Positions 1 to 6,498 of a DNA stretch of 9,545 nucleotides are shown in pieces (positions within the stretch are counted from its first letter, which is position 1; each line of letters begins with the position of its first letter). This stretch comes from an uncultured Holophagales bacterium (lineage in GTDB: Bacteria; Acidobacteriota; Thermoanaerobaculia; UBA5066): positions 1-9,545 of the forward strand of contig CALMDF010000025.1 of the NCBI GenBank assembly GCA_937864895.1, given 5' to 3'. The notes under the pieces are model-generated. The model worked only from the letters and a program-made list of their open reading frames with translations. It was not told the DNA's origin and did not search any database. The translations under genes were made by a program, and so were the position numbers.

Positions 1-859
1 GGTGGGCCGCCCGGTACTGCTCGACGGCCTGCGTCGGTGTCGTCACGGCCGCGCCGGGCGGGACGAGGGGAGCGAGGAGCCGCGCGGCCCGGGCCGCCTC
101 GCCGGGATCGGCGAAGCGGAGGGCGAGAAGGTCGACCGGGTAGTCGGCCGCGGGCTCGGCCGAGGCGTGCGGCTCGGTGCCGAGGGGAACGAGGATCCCC
201 GTGTCCCAGTCGACGCCCGCCAGCTCTCCGCCGCTCCCGGCGACCGAGGCGGACGGGCGGAGGACGCCGACGGCCTCGTAGGTCTCCGCTCCGACCGAGA
301 GGCGGGTCCCGAGCGGGTCGCCGTGGCGCGCGAGGTCGGCGGCGAGCCTCGCCCCGAGGAGGGCCAGGCGCGAGCGCGAGCGCTCGTCGTGCCCGCCGAG
401 GAGCCGCCCTCTCCCGGCCTTCAGGCCGAAGAGGTCGAGCGTGCCGGGGCCGACGCCGTAGACGGTGGCAGGGACGGCCAGGGGCCCGCTCCTCACGACG
501 GCCGGGACGACGCGCACCCCGGCCGCGCCGGCGAGGCCCGGGAAACGGACCCGCGCCCCTTCGAGTCCGGCCGTCGTCAGCGGGCTCGGCGCGCCGCGCG
601 CGGCCCTCACGAAGACGTTCGATGGCCCCGCGGCCTCCACGGAGCGGAGCAGCTCGCGGCGCCCCCCCTGGACGATGGAGACGAGGGCCACGAGGACGGC
701 CGCCCCGGCCGCCACGCAGAGGAGCCCGGCGCGGGTCCGCTGGGGGTCGAGCCGGAGCGCCTCGACGGCCGTCTCGGCCGCCCGGGCCCACGATTCGCCG
801 GAACCCGCGGCTTCGGTCCGGGAGGCTCTGGCCGCGGCGGCTGACGTACACTCGTTCAT
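1..859 (-). CDS. ABC transporter permease, MacB/FtsX type (partial, N-terminal part)
   Basis: The minus strand is open from an ATG at 859-857 to the left edge, giving 286 residues with no stop. After a hydrophilic N-terminus, residues 31-45 (AVEALRLDPQRTRAG) resemble the pre-helix segment of MacB-family permeases. One membrane helix follows at about 46-63 and leads into QGGRRELLRSVEAAGPSNVFV, as in proteins with a MacB periplasmic core. Residues 165-200 (LALLGARLAADL, then DPLGTRLSVG and YEAVGVL) match that domain's usual 'LG..va..L...dPlG..i.....f.VvGVl' pattern. The C-terminal FtsX membrane domain lies outside the window. Such permeases work with an ATPase to move lipoproteins or peptides or to do mechanical work in the envelope; the substrate cannot be told from this fragment. 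An in-frame ATG at 871-869 is an alternative start, and neither start has a clear Shine-Dalgarno. Confidence 0.8.
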   Translation of the reverse strand, partial: MNECTSAAAARASRTEAAGSGESWARAAETAVEALRLDPQRTRAGLLCVAAGAAVLVALVSIVQGGRRELLRSVEAAGPSNVFVRAARGAPSPLTTAGLEGARVRFPGLAGAAGVRVVPAVVRSGPLAVPATVYGVGPGTLDLFGLKAGRGRLLGGHDERSRSRLALLGARLAADLARHGDPLGTRLSVGAETYEAVGVLRPSASVAGSGGELAGVDWDTGILVPLGTEPHASAEPAADYPVDLLALRFADPGEAARAARLLAPLVPPGAAVTTPTQAVEQYRAAH

Positions 860-869
860 GAACGGGTTC
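853..869. promoter_or_regulatory. Overlapping palindromes in the divergent start region
   Basis: CGTTCATGAACG (853-864) is a perfect 12-base palindrome covering the proposed ATG of the minus-strand permease. GAACGGGTTC (860-869) is a second inverted repeat with 4-base arms that overlaps it. TTCAT also recurs at 867-871. The symmetry sits between two divergent genes and could be an operator, but palindromes this short also occur by chance. The site assignment is inference. Confidence 0.25.
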
Positions 870-880
870 ATCGTCGCGCA

Positions 881-2716
881 ATGAGGAAGCAGCTCGGAAA
901 GTATCTCATCGAGGCCGAGCTCGGCCGGGGCGGAATGGGCGTCGTCTATCGAGCCCACCAGCCGTCCCTCGAGCGGACGGTCGCCATCAAGCTCCTCTCG
1001 TCGGACCTGATCGGCGACCCGGACGGCGTCCGCCGTTTCCGCCTCGAGGCGAAGTCGGTCGCGCGGCTGAACCACCCGAATATCGTCCAGGTCTACGACA
1101 TCGAGGAGGAGGAGAACCTCATCTACCTCGTGATGGAGTTCGTCGACGGCGAGAGCCTCGACGGCCTCATCTCGAAGACGGTCCTCACCGAGTCGCGCTG
1201 CCTGAAGATCGTCGCCGACATCGCGGACGCCCTCCACTTCGCCCACGAGAAGGGGATCGTCCACCGCGACGTGAAGCCCGCGAACGTCCTGATGACCTCC
1301 GACGGGCGCGTGAAGGTCGCCGACTTCGGCCTCGCCTACCTCATCGACCGCGAGGGGGGGACGACGCGGACCGGCTTCCTCGTCGGCTCGCCGAACTACA
1401 TGTCGCCCGAGCAGGCGACGGGCCAGAAGATCGACCGCCGCAGCGACATCTACTCCCTCGGCGTCGTCCTCTTCCGGATGCTGACGGGGCGCGTCCCGTT
1501 CGTAGCCGAGTCGAGCCACGCGGTCCTCTTCATGCAGGTGGGGCAGGAGCCGCCCGACCCGCGCGAGATGAACAAGGGGATCTCCCTCGTCACGCGCGGC
1601 CTCGTCCTGAAGGCGCTCAACAAGAAGCCGGAATCGCGCTTCCAGACGATGGCGGAGTTCCGCGACGCCCTCCTCCGGCAGTCCGCCGCGCTCGCCGCGG
1701 GCATGCCCGGCGAGATCTCCATGGACGAGGGGACGATGGCCCTCGGCACCGACGACGTCCGCGCCGCGCTCGGGCGGGCGCACGTGGACGCGCACGGCAT
1801 CTCGATGCCCCCGACGCCCGAGGCGACGAAGGCGACGGCCCGGATGCAGGCGCCGGTACCGCCTCCCCCCACGCCGGCTCCGGGCCCCCCGACGAGGACG
1901 ACCGGCCCCCGGCCGGCGCGCCCCGCCGCTCCGCCCCGGTCTCCCGTCCTCCCGATCGCCATCGTCGCCTTCGGCCTGGTCGTCCTCGGCGTCGGCGGGA
2001 CCGTCGTCTGGAAGAGCGGCCTTCTTCCCGGCCTCGGGTCCCGGCCCACGCCGGCCCCGGTTCCGACGGCCGCCCCGGCCCCGACCCCGGCCCTCGCGGC
2101 CCCGACCCCGTTGGCCGAGCCGACCGCCGCTCCGACCCCGGAGGCGCCCCTGCCGACGGCGGTTCCCGAGCCGACGGCGGCGATCGTCGTGAAGGTGCCG
2201 ACCGCCCGCCCGCGCGCCACGCCGCGCGTGGAGATCAGGATCGCCGACGCCCGGACGCCCTCGGCCTCGACCCCCTCGGGCGACTCCGTCTGCGTCACCT
2301 CCAACGCGACGAGCTTCGCCCAGGGGAAGACGATGGGCTTCGCGCCCGGCTTCGACGTCTCCGGCGGGACGCAGGCCCGCGCCGCCAAGCCCGACGCCGG
2401 GCGCTTCCTGATCGAGTTCGAGGTGACGCCGCGCAAGCCGGTGGCCGGGGAGACGGTGACGATCGAGGCCTACTTCGCCAACGAGGCCGAGCGCGACATC
2501 TCCCTCGGCGGGGTCGAGGAGACGGCCCCGGGCAGCTTCACGAGCTTCCGGCCGGTCACCGCGCCCCCCGCGCCGGCGAAGGTGAGGGTCGGCAGGAAAG
2601 AGCCGGTCTGGGTCTTCCAGGGGGAGCTGAAGGTCCCGTTCGTCAAGACGATCCGCGTGACCGACGGGTCGGGCGACGCCTGGTCCCGGACGCTCGAAAT
2701 CGTCCCCTGCAGCTGA
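881..2716 (+). CDS. Transmembrane Hanks-type Ser/Thr protein kinase with extracytoplasmic C-terminal domain
   Basis: This is a 611-residue protein. The cytoplasmic kinase domain (about 8-270) has all the key motifs: glycine loop GRGGMG at 15-20, VAIK lysine K37, helix-C E56, HRDVKPAN with HRD at 128-130, DFG at 148-150 and SPE at 175-177. The RD arginine and the Thr-rich activation loop suggest control by autophosphorylation. A Pro/Thr-rich linker (about 311-354) leads to one membrane helix (about 356-377), then a Pro/Ala/Thr stalk (about 378-455). The external domain (about 460-611) looks like a beta sandwich of Ig type and has just two cysteines, C471 and C610, a possible disulfide. There are no PASTA repeats. 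ATG 881 is the first possible start after an in-frame stop at 842-844. No Shine-Dalgarno is visible. It phosphorylates Ser/Thr on unknown targets. The ligand may relate to the secreted protein encoded next. Confidence 0.93.
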   Translation: MRKQLGKYLIEAELGRGGMGVVYRAHQPSLERTVAIKLLSSDLIGDPDGVRRFRLEAKSVARLNHPNIVQVYDIEEEENLIYLVMEFVDGESLDGLISKTVLTESRCLKIVADIADALHFAHEKGIVHRDVKPANVLMTSDGRVKVADFGLAYLIDREGGTTRTGFLVGSPNYMSPEQATGQKIDRRSDIYSLGVVLFRMLTGRVPFVAESSHAVLFMQVGQEPPDPREMNKGISLVTRGLVLKALNKKPESRFQTMAEFRDALLRQSAALAAGMPGEISMDEGTMALGTDDVRAALGRAHVDAHGISMPPTPEATKATARMQAPVPPPPTPAPGPPTRTTGPRPARPAAPPRSPVLPIAIVAFGLVVLGVGGTVVWKSGLLPGLGSRPTPAPVPTAAPAPTPALAAPTPLAEPTAAPTPEAPLPTAVPEPTAAIVVKVPTARPRATPRVEIRIADARTPSASTPSGDSVCVTSNATSFAQGKTMGFAPGFDVSGGTQARAAKPDAGRFLIEFEVTPRKPVAGETVTIEAYFANEAERDISLGGVEETAPGSFTSFRPVTAPPAPAKVRVGRKEPVWVFQGELKVPFVKTIRVTDGSGDAWSRTLEIVPCS

Positions 2717-2755
2717 TCCACGCCCGCGGGCTGTTCCCCCCTGGCGCGGCGGCGG

Positions 2756-2761
2756 TATAGT
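2756..2761 (+). promoter_or_regulatory. Candidate -10 element (TATAGT) for the secreted PKD protein gene
   Basis: TATAGT lies in a very GC-rich gap after the kinase stop. No good -35 is seen; TTCCCC at 2734-2739 is the nearest match at 16 bases. If it is used, transcription would start near 2768, leaving a leader of about 110 bases before the GTG at 2878. Confidence 0.35.
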
Positions 2762-2786
2762 CGCCCCCAAGAAACCGAAGTCTCTC

Positions 2787-2857
2787 GTCACGGCGGTGAC
2801 CGGCGGGTGAATGTCCTCCCCTCTGGAGCGGCGGACGCCCGGCGGCCCGCGACCGCC
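2787..2857 (+). promoter_or_regulatory. Leader with two small hairpins
   Basis: The presumed leader of the secreted protein gene holds GTCAC-GGCG-GTGAC (2787-2800; 5-base stem, 4-base loop) and GGCGG-CCCGCGA-CCGCC (2841-2857; 5-base stem, 7-base loop). The second ends six bases before the Shine-Dalgarno. They could modulate translation, but short GC stems are common at this base composition and I recognise no riboswitch class. Confidence 0.2.
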
Positions 2858-2863
2858 CGACTC

Positions 2864-2870
2864 GAGGAGG
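2864..2870 (+). promoter_or_regulatory. Strong ribosome binding site GAGGAGG deciding a GTG start
   Basis: GAGGAGG ends seven bases before GTG 2878. This fixes the start of the secreted PKD protein, whose first residues then form a classical signal peptide. Confidence 0.85.
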
Positions 2871-2877
2871 AACGACC

Positions 2878-4263
2878 GTGAAAAAGCCCGTTCCGCTCTC
2901 CGCGATTCCGTCCTTCGCAAAGCAGGCGTGGGCCGTCCTCCTCGCCTCGACGCTCGCCACGGGGGCCTTCGCAGCCCCGGCGCCCCAGGCGGACCCGGCC
3001 GTGAAGAAGGCCGTGCCGGGAGAGAGCAGCCGCCTCTCCATCGCGCACGACCCGCTGAAGTGCCTCTCGACGGAGGCGCGGCCGCTCGTCGATGCGAAGG
3101 TCCTGCCGGGGAAGGAGATGGAGCAGAGCTTCGTCTACTTCCGCGCCGCCGGGACCGAGGACTACTACTACGTCCTCATGACGGCGCGAGCGGCGGAGGA
3201 CCTCGTCGGCGAGCTTCCGCGGCCGCTCCCGAGCATCCGGGCGATCGACTACTACGTCCAGGCCCTCGACCTCCAGAGCTACTCGAAGAAGACGCCGGAG
3301 TACGCCCCGCCCGTCACCGACAGGACGGTCTGCCGGGACGAGCGGACGGCGACGGCGGTCGTGACGCCGTCCTCCCCGCGCGAGGGGCTCACCGTGGGCC
3401 TCACCCGCGCCGGGCAGAGCCCCGTGCCCGAGGGATTCAACAAGGAGGACATCGCGAAGGTCATCCTCGTGACCGGGGCGGTGGTCTCCCTCTCGAGCGC
3501 CCTGTCCTCGGGGACCGGGGCGGCGGCCGGCGCGAGCGCGGCGGGCGGCGGAGGCCTCTCGACGGGAGCCATCATCGGCATCGGGGCCGGCGTCGTGGCC
3601 GGAGGCATCGCGGTGGCCGCGTCGAACAACGGCGGCGGCGAGGAGCCGAACCGCCCCCCGACGCTCGGCTCGGCGAGCGTCACGCCCCTCTACGGTTCCG
3701 TCCCGCTCCAGGTGACCGCCACGGCGACCGCCTCCGACCCCGACGGCGACCCGCTCACCTTCTCGTGGAATTTCGGGGCGGGGACGGCGACCGGGGCGAC
3801 GGCGACTTTCACCTACCAGGCCGCGGGGACCTTCGCCGTCGGGGTGACGGTCACCGACGGAAGGGGCGGCACGGCGGCGAACGCCTCGGTGGCGAGCGTG
3901 AAGGTCGACCCGCAGGGGACACCCCAGTACCTCGCGGGTCTCGCGAGCTGGTCGGGCGACGCGGACCTGGACGTTCGGATCGCCGGTCCGGGCGGGATCG
4001 ACGTGGCCACGCAGCAGGGGGGGCGGAGGATTCCCGCGGGGTGCGGCACGGGGAACCGCACGGAGAGCGTGATCTACGAGGGGAACCGCCTCCCGCCCGG
4101 CACCTACACGCTCTACGTGAAGCACGCGGCGACCTGCTCGGGGAGCCCCGCCACGGTCCGTTTCAGCTACTCGGTCCAGGCGACCGCCGGCAGCAAGTGC
4201 GCCGGCCTCCTCGACGTCGCTCCCTCGGCCGAGGTCCAGGCCTGCACGTTCACCTTCCCCTGA
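2878..4263 (+). CDS. Secreted or surface protein with glycine-zipper-like segment, PKD domain and C-terminal beta domain
   Basis: This is a 461-residue protein starting at GTG. A Sec signal peptide spans 1-32 (MKKP..., hydrophobic core 16-31), with likely cleavage after AFA. Residues 45-160 form an unnamed domain with FVYFRAAGTEDYYYVLM and DYYVQALD, and hold C62 and C152. A Gly/Ala/Ser-rich stretch (about 195-250) contains STGAIIGIGAGVVAGGIAVA, a glycine-zipper-like hydrophobic segment that could insert in a membrane or self-associate. Residues 258-343 are a PKD domain (SDPDGDPLTFSWNFG, then a GTFAVGVTVTDGRGG strand). Residues 349-461 (WSGDADLDVRIAGPGG, LPPGTYTLYVKH) resemble DUF2135-like beta domains and carry C389, C420, C441 and C456. 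The even cysteine count suits disulfides outside the cytoplasm. The gene follows the receptor kinase by 161 bases. Its function is unknown; adhesion, ligand binding or envelope sensing are possible. Confidence 0.85.
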   Translation: MKKPVPLSAIPSFAKQAWAVLLASTLATGAFAAPAPQADPAVKKAVPGESSRLSIAHDPLKCLSTEARPLVDAKVLPGKEMEQSFVYFRAAGTEDYYYVLMTARAAEDLVGELPRPLPSIRAIDYYVQALDLQSYSKKTPEYAPPVTDRTVCRDERTATAVVTPSSPREGLTVGLTRAGQSPVPEGFNKEDIAKVILVTGAVVSLSSALSSGTGAAAGASAAGGGGLSTGAIIGIGAGVVAGGIAVAASNNGGGEEPNRPPTLGSASVTPLYGSVPLQVTATATASDPDGDPLTFSWNFGAGTATGATATFTYQAAGTFAVGVTVTDGRGGTAANASVASVKVDPQGTPQYLAGLASWSGDADLDVRIAGPGGIDVATQQGGRRIPAGCGTGNRTESVIYEGNRLPPGTYTLYVKHAATCSGSPATVRFSYSVQATAGSKCAGLLDVAPSAEVQACTFTFP

Positions 4264-4294
4264 CGCCCCGGGAACGGGCCCGAGGGAGGCGGGG

Positions 4295-4300
4295 TACCAT
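4295..4300 (+). promoter_or_regulatory. Candidate -10 element (TACCAT) directly before the DUF971 gene
   Basis: TACCAT lies six bases before ATG 4307, so transcription from it would begin at or next to the start codon and give a leaderless mRNA. This fits the lack of a usable Shine-Dalgarno: GAGGGAGG at 4282-4289 is 17 bases away, too far. No -35 is recognisable. Confidence 0.3.
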
Positions 4301-4306
4301 CGCGCC

Positions 4307-4660
4307 ATGGTTCCGCCTCCCGCGAACATCCTCGTCATCGGCGACGAGCTCGCCATCTCCTGGAAGGACGGATCCGAGAGCTACCTGAAGCTCCGCGACG
4401 TCCGCCGCCTCTGCCCCTGCGCCAGCTGCGCGGGGGAGCGCGACCTCTTCGGCCGCCTGGCCAGGCCGCCGCAGAGCCCCTACACCCCGCAGTCCTTCGA
4501 GGTCGCCGCGTCCACGCCCGTCGGGAGCTACGCCGTCCAGATCTACTGGAAGGACGGGCACAGCGACGGCCTCTACCCGTGGGCGAAGCTGAAGGAGTGG
4601 GCCGAAAACCCGCCGGACCTGCCTCCCCTCGAGGTCAAGACCCTCCTCCCGACACGCTGA
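4307..4660 (+). CDS. DUF971 family protein (gamma-butyrobetaine hydroxylase-like N-terminal domain)
   Basis: This small 117-residue protein is made almost entirely of the DUF971 domain. Visible signatures are LAISWKDGSESYLKLRDVRR, the CPCASC cluster (C36, C38, C41) right after it, VGSYAVQIYWKDGHSDGLYPW (about 71-91, with H84), and a C-terminal WAKLKEWAENPP. In eukaryotic gamma-butyrobetaine hydroxylases the related domain binds zinc through cysteines and a histidine, so metal binding here is a family-based inference. Bacterial stand-alone copies are small cytoplasmic proteins of uncertain role, sometimes linked to iron-sulfur metabolism. There is no signal peptide. The start is the only in-frame one near the conserved region and may be leaderless. 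The gene follows the secreted PKD gene by 43 bases and converges with the next minus-strand operon. Confidence 0.88.
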   Translation: MVPPPANILVIGDELAISWKDGSESYLKLRDVRRLCPCASCAGERDLFGRLARPPQSPYTPQSFEVAASTPVGSYAVQIYWKDGHSDGLYPWAKLKEWAENPPDLPPLEVKTLLPTR

Positions 4661-4666
4661 GGAGCG

Positions 4667-4715
4667 CCTGGTGCCAGGCACCTGGGGTCAGGTCTTGATT
4701 TTCTATTGTGGGACG
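4667..4715. repeat. REP-like / Y1-transposase-associated repeat remnant
   Basis: The 70-base gap between convergent genes holds several overlapping foldbacks: GGTG-CCAGG-CACC (4670-4682), CCTGG-TG-CCAGG (4667-4678), CCAGG-CA-CCTGG (4674-4685) and ACCTG-GGGT-CAGGT (4680-4693). An AT-rich tail follows (TTGATTTTCTATTGTG, 4695-4710), standing out from the very GC-rich surroundings. From memory, GGTGCCAGGCACC beside GGGGTCAGGTCTTGA resembles dispersed short repeats found near IS200-like (Y1, REP-associated) transposases in GC-rich bacteria. No transposase gene is present. The edges are approximate. The hairpins plus T-rich tail may also end transcription of the DUF971 gene. Confidence 0.5.
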
Positions 4716-4730
4716 TTTCGCTGAGGCCCC

Positions 4731-5813
4731 TCAGGGCGTTGGCGGCTTCGCCTCGAGGGCCTTTCTCGCGGCCTTGCCGAGGGCGGGGTCCTTCGACTTC
4801 TTCGTGACCTCGACGTAGAGGGCCGCGATGGCGCGCGGGCCGGCGGCGAGCGCCTCGAGGTACTTCGCGTTGCCTGCCCGGACGAGAATCGTCTCGGTCA
4901 TCTTGACCCCGACGACCGAGGCGTTGCGGCTCCAGAAGTCGCCCCGCGTCGTCGCGGCGGCGAGGAGCTCCCGGCGCGCGTCCTCCTTCACCTTCGGGTC
5001 GAGGAGCTGCTCGGCGACCTCGTTCCAGCGGTCGAAGCTCCTCGAGATCGGCTCCTCGAACATGAGCCCGAGAGGGAAGAACTCGTCGGGGAAGAGGAAC
5101 AGCGTCGCGGGACCCTCGGCGGCGGTTCGGGCGAGGAGGGCGTCGAAGTCGGGCGCCTTCTCCTCGGGCCAGGCCGGAGGGACCCGGAACGCGGCGAAGA
5201 GCCTCTTCCACGACTCGGAGGCGGCCGCGCGGAGGATCGAGAGGACGACCTCTCGCGGAACGACCTCGGCCGGGCCGTCGGGGGCGAGGCGCGGAAGGTC
5301 GACGAAGAGCCAGGTCGTCTCTCCGTCGCTTTCGGCGATGACCTCGTCGAAGCCCCCGAGCGTGAAGAGCGGGACGATCTGGAGACGGGCGGTGACGCGG
5401 GGCGAGGCGGGGAGGAGCGCGGCGATGCGCCGGGCCTCGACCATCGCCCCCGGGGTCCCGTCGGTCTCGAGGGCGTCGAGAAGCCTTCCGAAGGTCGTGG
5501 CGCGCCGGGAGTAGGTGGAGAGGAGCGGGTCGGGGGTCCCGGCGGCGACCGAGACGAGACGGCCGAGCACGTCCTCGGGATTCCGGCCGCCCCGCGAGAG
5601 GGCGGCGCCGAAGGACCGGGAGGAGCGCAGGCGCTTCAGGGCGGCGGAGGCGTCGGGCTTCCCCGCGAGGAGCGCGAGGATGTCGCGGGCCGGACCGACG
5701 TCGACGGTCATCGTCACGTCGTGCACGGGGGGGCGCGAGAGATCGACGGGCGGCCCGGAGGACGCGGCCGCGGGAAGCGCGGCGAGAGCCAGGAGGAAGG
5801 CGAGCCTACGCAA
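4731..5813 (-). CDS. Exported gluzincin-peptidase-like protein lacking the HExxH zinc site
   Basis: This is a 360-residue protein starting at TTG (5813-5811). GAGG six bases upstream and overlap with the previous gene support that start. MRRLAFLLALAALPAAASSG is a Sec signal peptide, so the protein is exported. The body opens with VTMTVDVGPARDILALLAG (33-51). Later come LGGFDEVIAESDGETTWLFVD (152-172), AAEGPAT (231-237), and VGVKMTETILVRAGNAKYLEAL (301-322) ending ALYVEV. This order resembles DUF5700/DUF2268-type zinc peptidases, in which HExxH is followed by an EGxA segment and a C-terminal 'vG..ma..i....G' helix. No HExxH exists here: the only histidine in the protein is H31, and the expected region (190-209, VLSILRAAASESWKRLFAAF) has none. 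It is probably an inactive relative or a different protein with a chance likeness. It is the last gene of a three-gene operon. Confidence 0.72.
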   Translation of the reverse strand: MRRLAFLLALAALPAAASSGPPVDLSRPPVHDVTMTVDVGPARDILALLAGKPDASAALKRLRSSRSFGAALSRGGRNPEDVLGRLVSVAAGTPDPLLSTYSRRATTFGRLLDALETDGTPGAMVEARRIAALLPASPRVTARLQIVPLFTLGGFDEVIAESDGETTWLFVDLPRLAPDGPAEVVPREVVLSILRAAASESWKRLFAAFRVPPAWPEEKAPDFDALLARTAAEGPATLFLFPDEFFPLGLMFEEPISRSFDRWNEVAEQLLDPKVKEDARRELLAAATTRGDFWSRNASVVGVKMTETILVRAGNAKYLEALAAGPRAIAALYVEVTKKSKDPALGKAARKALEAKPPTP

Positions 5814-6498
5814 GGATCGCCTCGCACGCCGACGCGACGTCGGCGAAGCTCGGGAAGACGACGTCCGCCCCGGCGGCGCGGAGCTCCTCGGCGGTCGTCC
5901 GGCCAGTCGCGACGGCCACGACCCTCGCCCCGATCGCCTTGCCGCACTCCACGTCGGCGAGGGCGTCGCCGACGACGACGGTCTCCGCGGGCGAGAACGC
6001 GCGGCCGGTCCGCTCCAGGGCGCGGGTGAGAGCGATCGGGCCGAGGTCTACCCGGCGCGACGCCTCGTCGCCGAAGACCCCGAACCGGAACCGGTCCCAG
6101 ATCCCGGCGGCGGAGAGCTTGATCCGGGCCCCGCGCTGCACGTTGCCCGTCAGGAGAGCGGGGACGGCCGCGGGAGAGGACGACACGCGCTCCACGAGGT
6201 CGGCGACGCCGGGCTTCAGCTTGGGGGGCTCCTCCGCGAGGGCCTCCTCCAGAAGGTCGAGGTAGAGCTCGAGCGCCGCCGGGCGCCGGGCAGCGACGAC
6301 GTCGTCCGGGATGCCCGCGCCACGCATGAGGTCGGCCACGATGACGGGGTCGAGCTTTCCCTCGAACCGGTAGGTCTCGATGCCGCCGTCGGTTCCGAAG
6401 GTGCGTCTCATCGCCTCGGAGAAGGCCCCGAGCCCGCGCCGGCCGGAGGAGAGGAGCGTCCCGTCGATGTCGAAGAGGACGAGGCGGGCGATCCTCAC
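5806..6498 (-). CDS. HAD-superfamily hydrolase (phosphoglycolate phosphatase-like)
   Basis: This is a 230-residue cytoplasmic protein with the HAD core. Motif I is LVLFDIDGTL, with nucleophile D10 and acid D12. Motif II is TGN at 117-119. Motif IV is VVVGDALADVECGKAIGA, with D178 and D182. Between motifs I and II is a helical cap (about 16-95, containing FEGKLDP), typical of subfamily I members such as phosphoglycolate phosphatase and beta-phosphoglucomutase. Motif III is not obvious; R148/R149 in GDEASRRVDLGPIAL is the likely basic position. It should hydrolyse a small phosphate ester, but the substrate cannot be told. The start is GTG, overlapping the esterase stop as GTGA, with GAGG seven bases upstream (6509-6506). 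It ends in TAG, overlapping the next gene by eight bases, so translation of all three genes is coupled. Confidence 0.88.
   Translation of the reverse strand: MRIARLVLFDIDGTLLSSGRRGLGAFSEAMRRTFGTDGGIETYRFEGKLDPVIVADLMRGAGIPDDVVAARRPAALELYLDLLEEALAEEPPKLKPGVADLVERVSSSPAAVPALLTGNVQRGARIKLSAAGIWDRFRFGVFGDEASRRVDLGPIALTRALERTGRAFSPAETVVVGDALADVECGKAIGARVVAVATGRTTAEELRAAGADVVFPSFADVASACEAILA

Noticed and set aside
2..844. Plus-strand open frames over the first 860 bases
   Set aside because: These are antisense to the MacB-type permease, which shows recognisable domain motifs; the plus-strand products are Arg/Gly-rich with no motif.
2041..2210. Repeated CCGACCCCG-like DNA in the kinase as a tandem repeat element
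   Set aside because: It is explained by the Pro/Ala/Thr-rich stalk coding sequence; units are irregular and in frame.
1450..2436. Minus-strand open frame under the kinase stalk
   Set aside because: It is an Ala/Gly/Val-rich shadow of the kinase Pro/Ala/Thr stalk coding sequence.
2811..4388. Long plus-strand open frame (525 codons) over the PKD gene
   Set aside because: It is a GC-driven shadow: low-complexity Arg/Gly/Pro product, no domain and no ribosome site, while the frame from 2878 has a signal peptide, a PKD domain and a strong Shine-Dalgarno.
4721..4734. CTGAGGCCCCTCAG as an intrinsic terminator
   Set aside because: The stem has only a two-base loop unless the closing pair is opened, and neither strand has a T-run after it.
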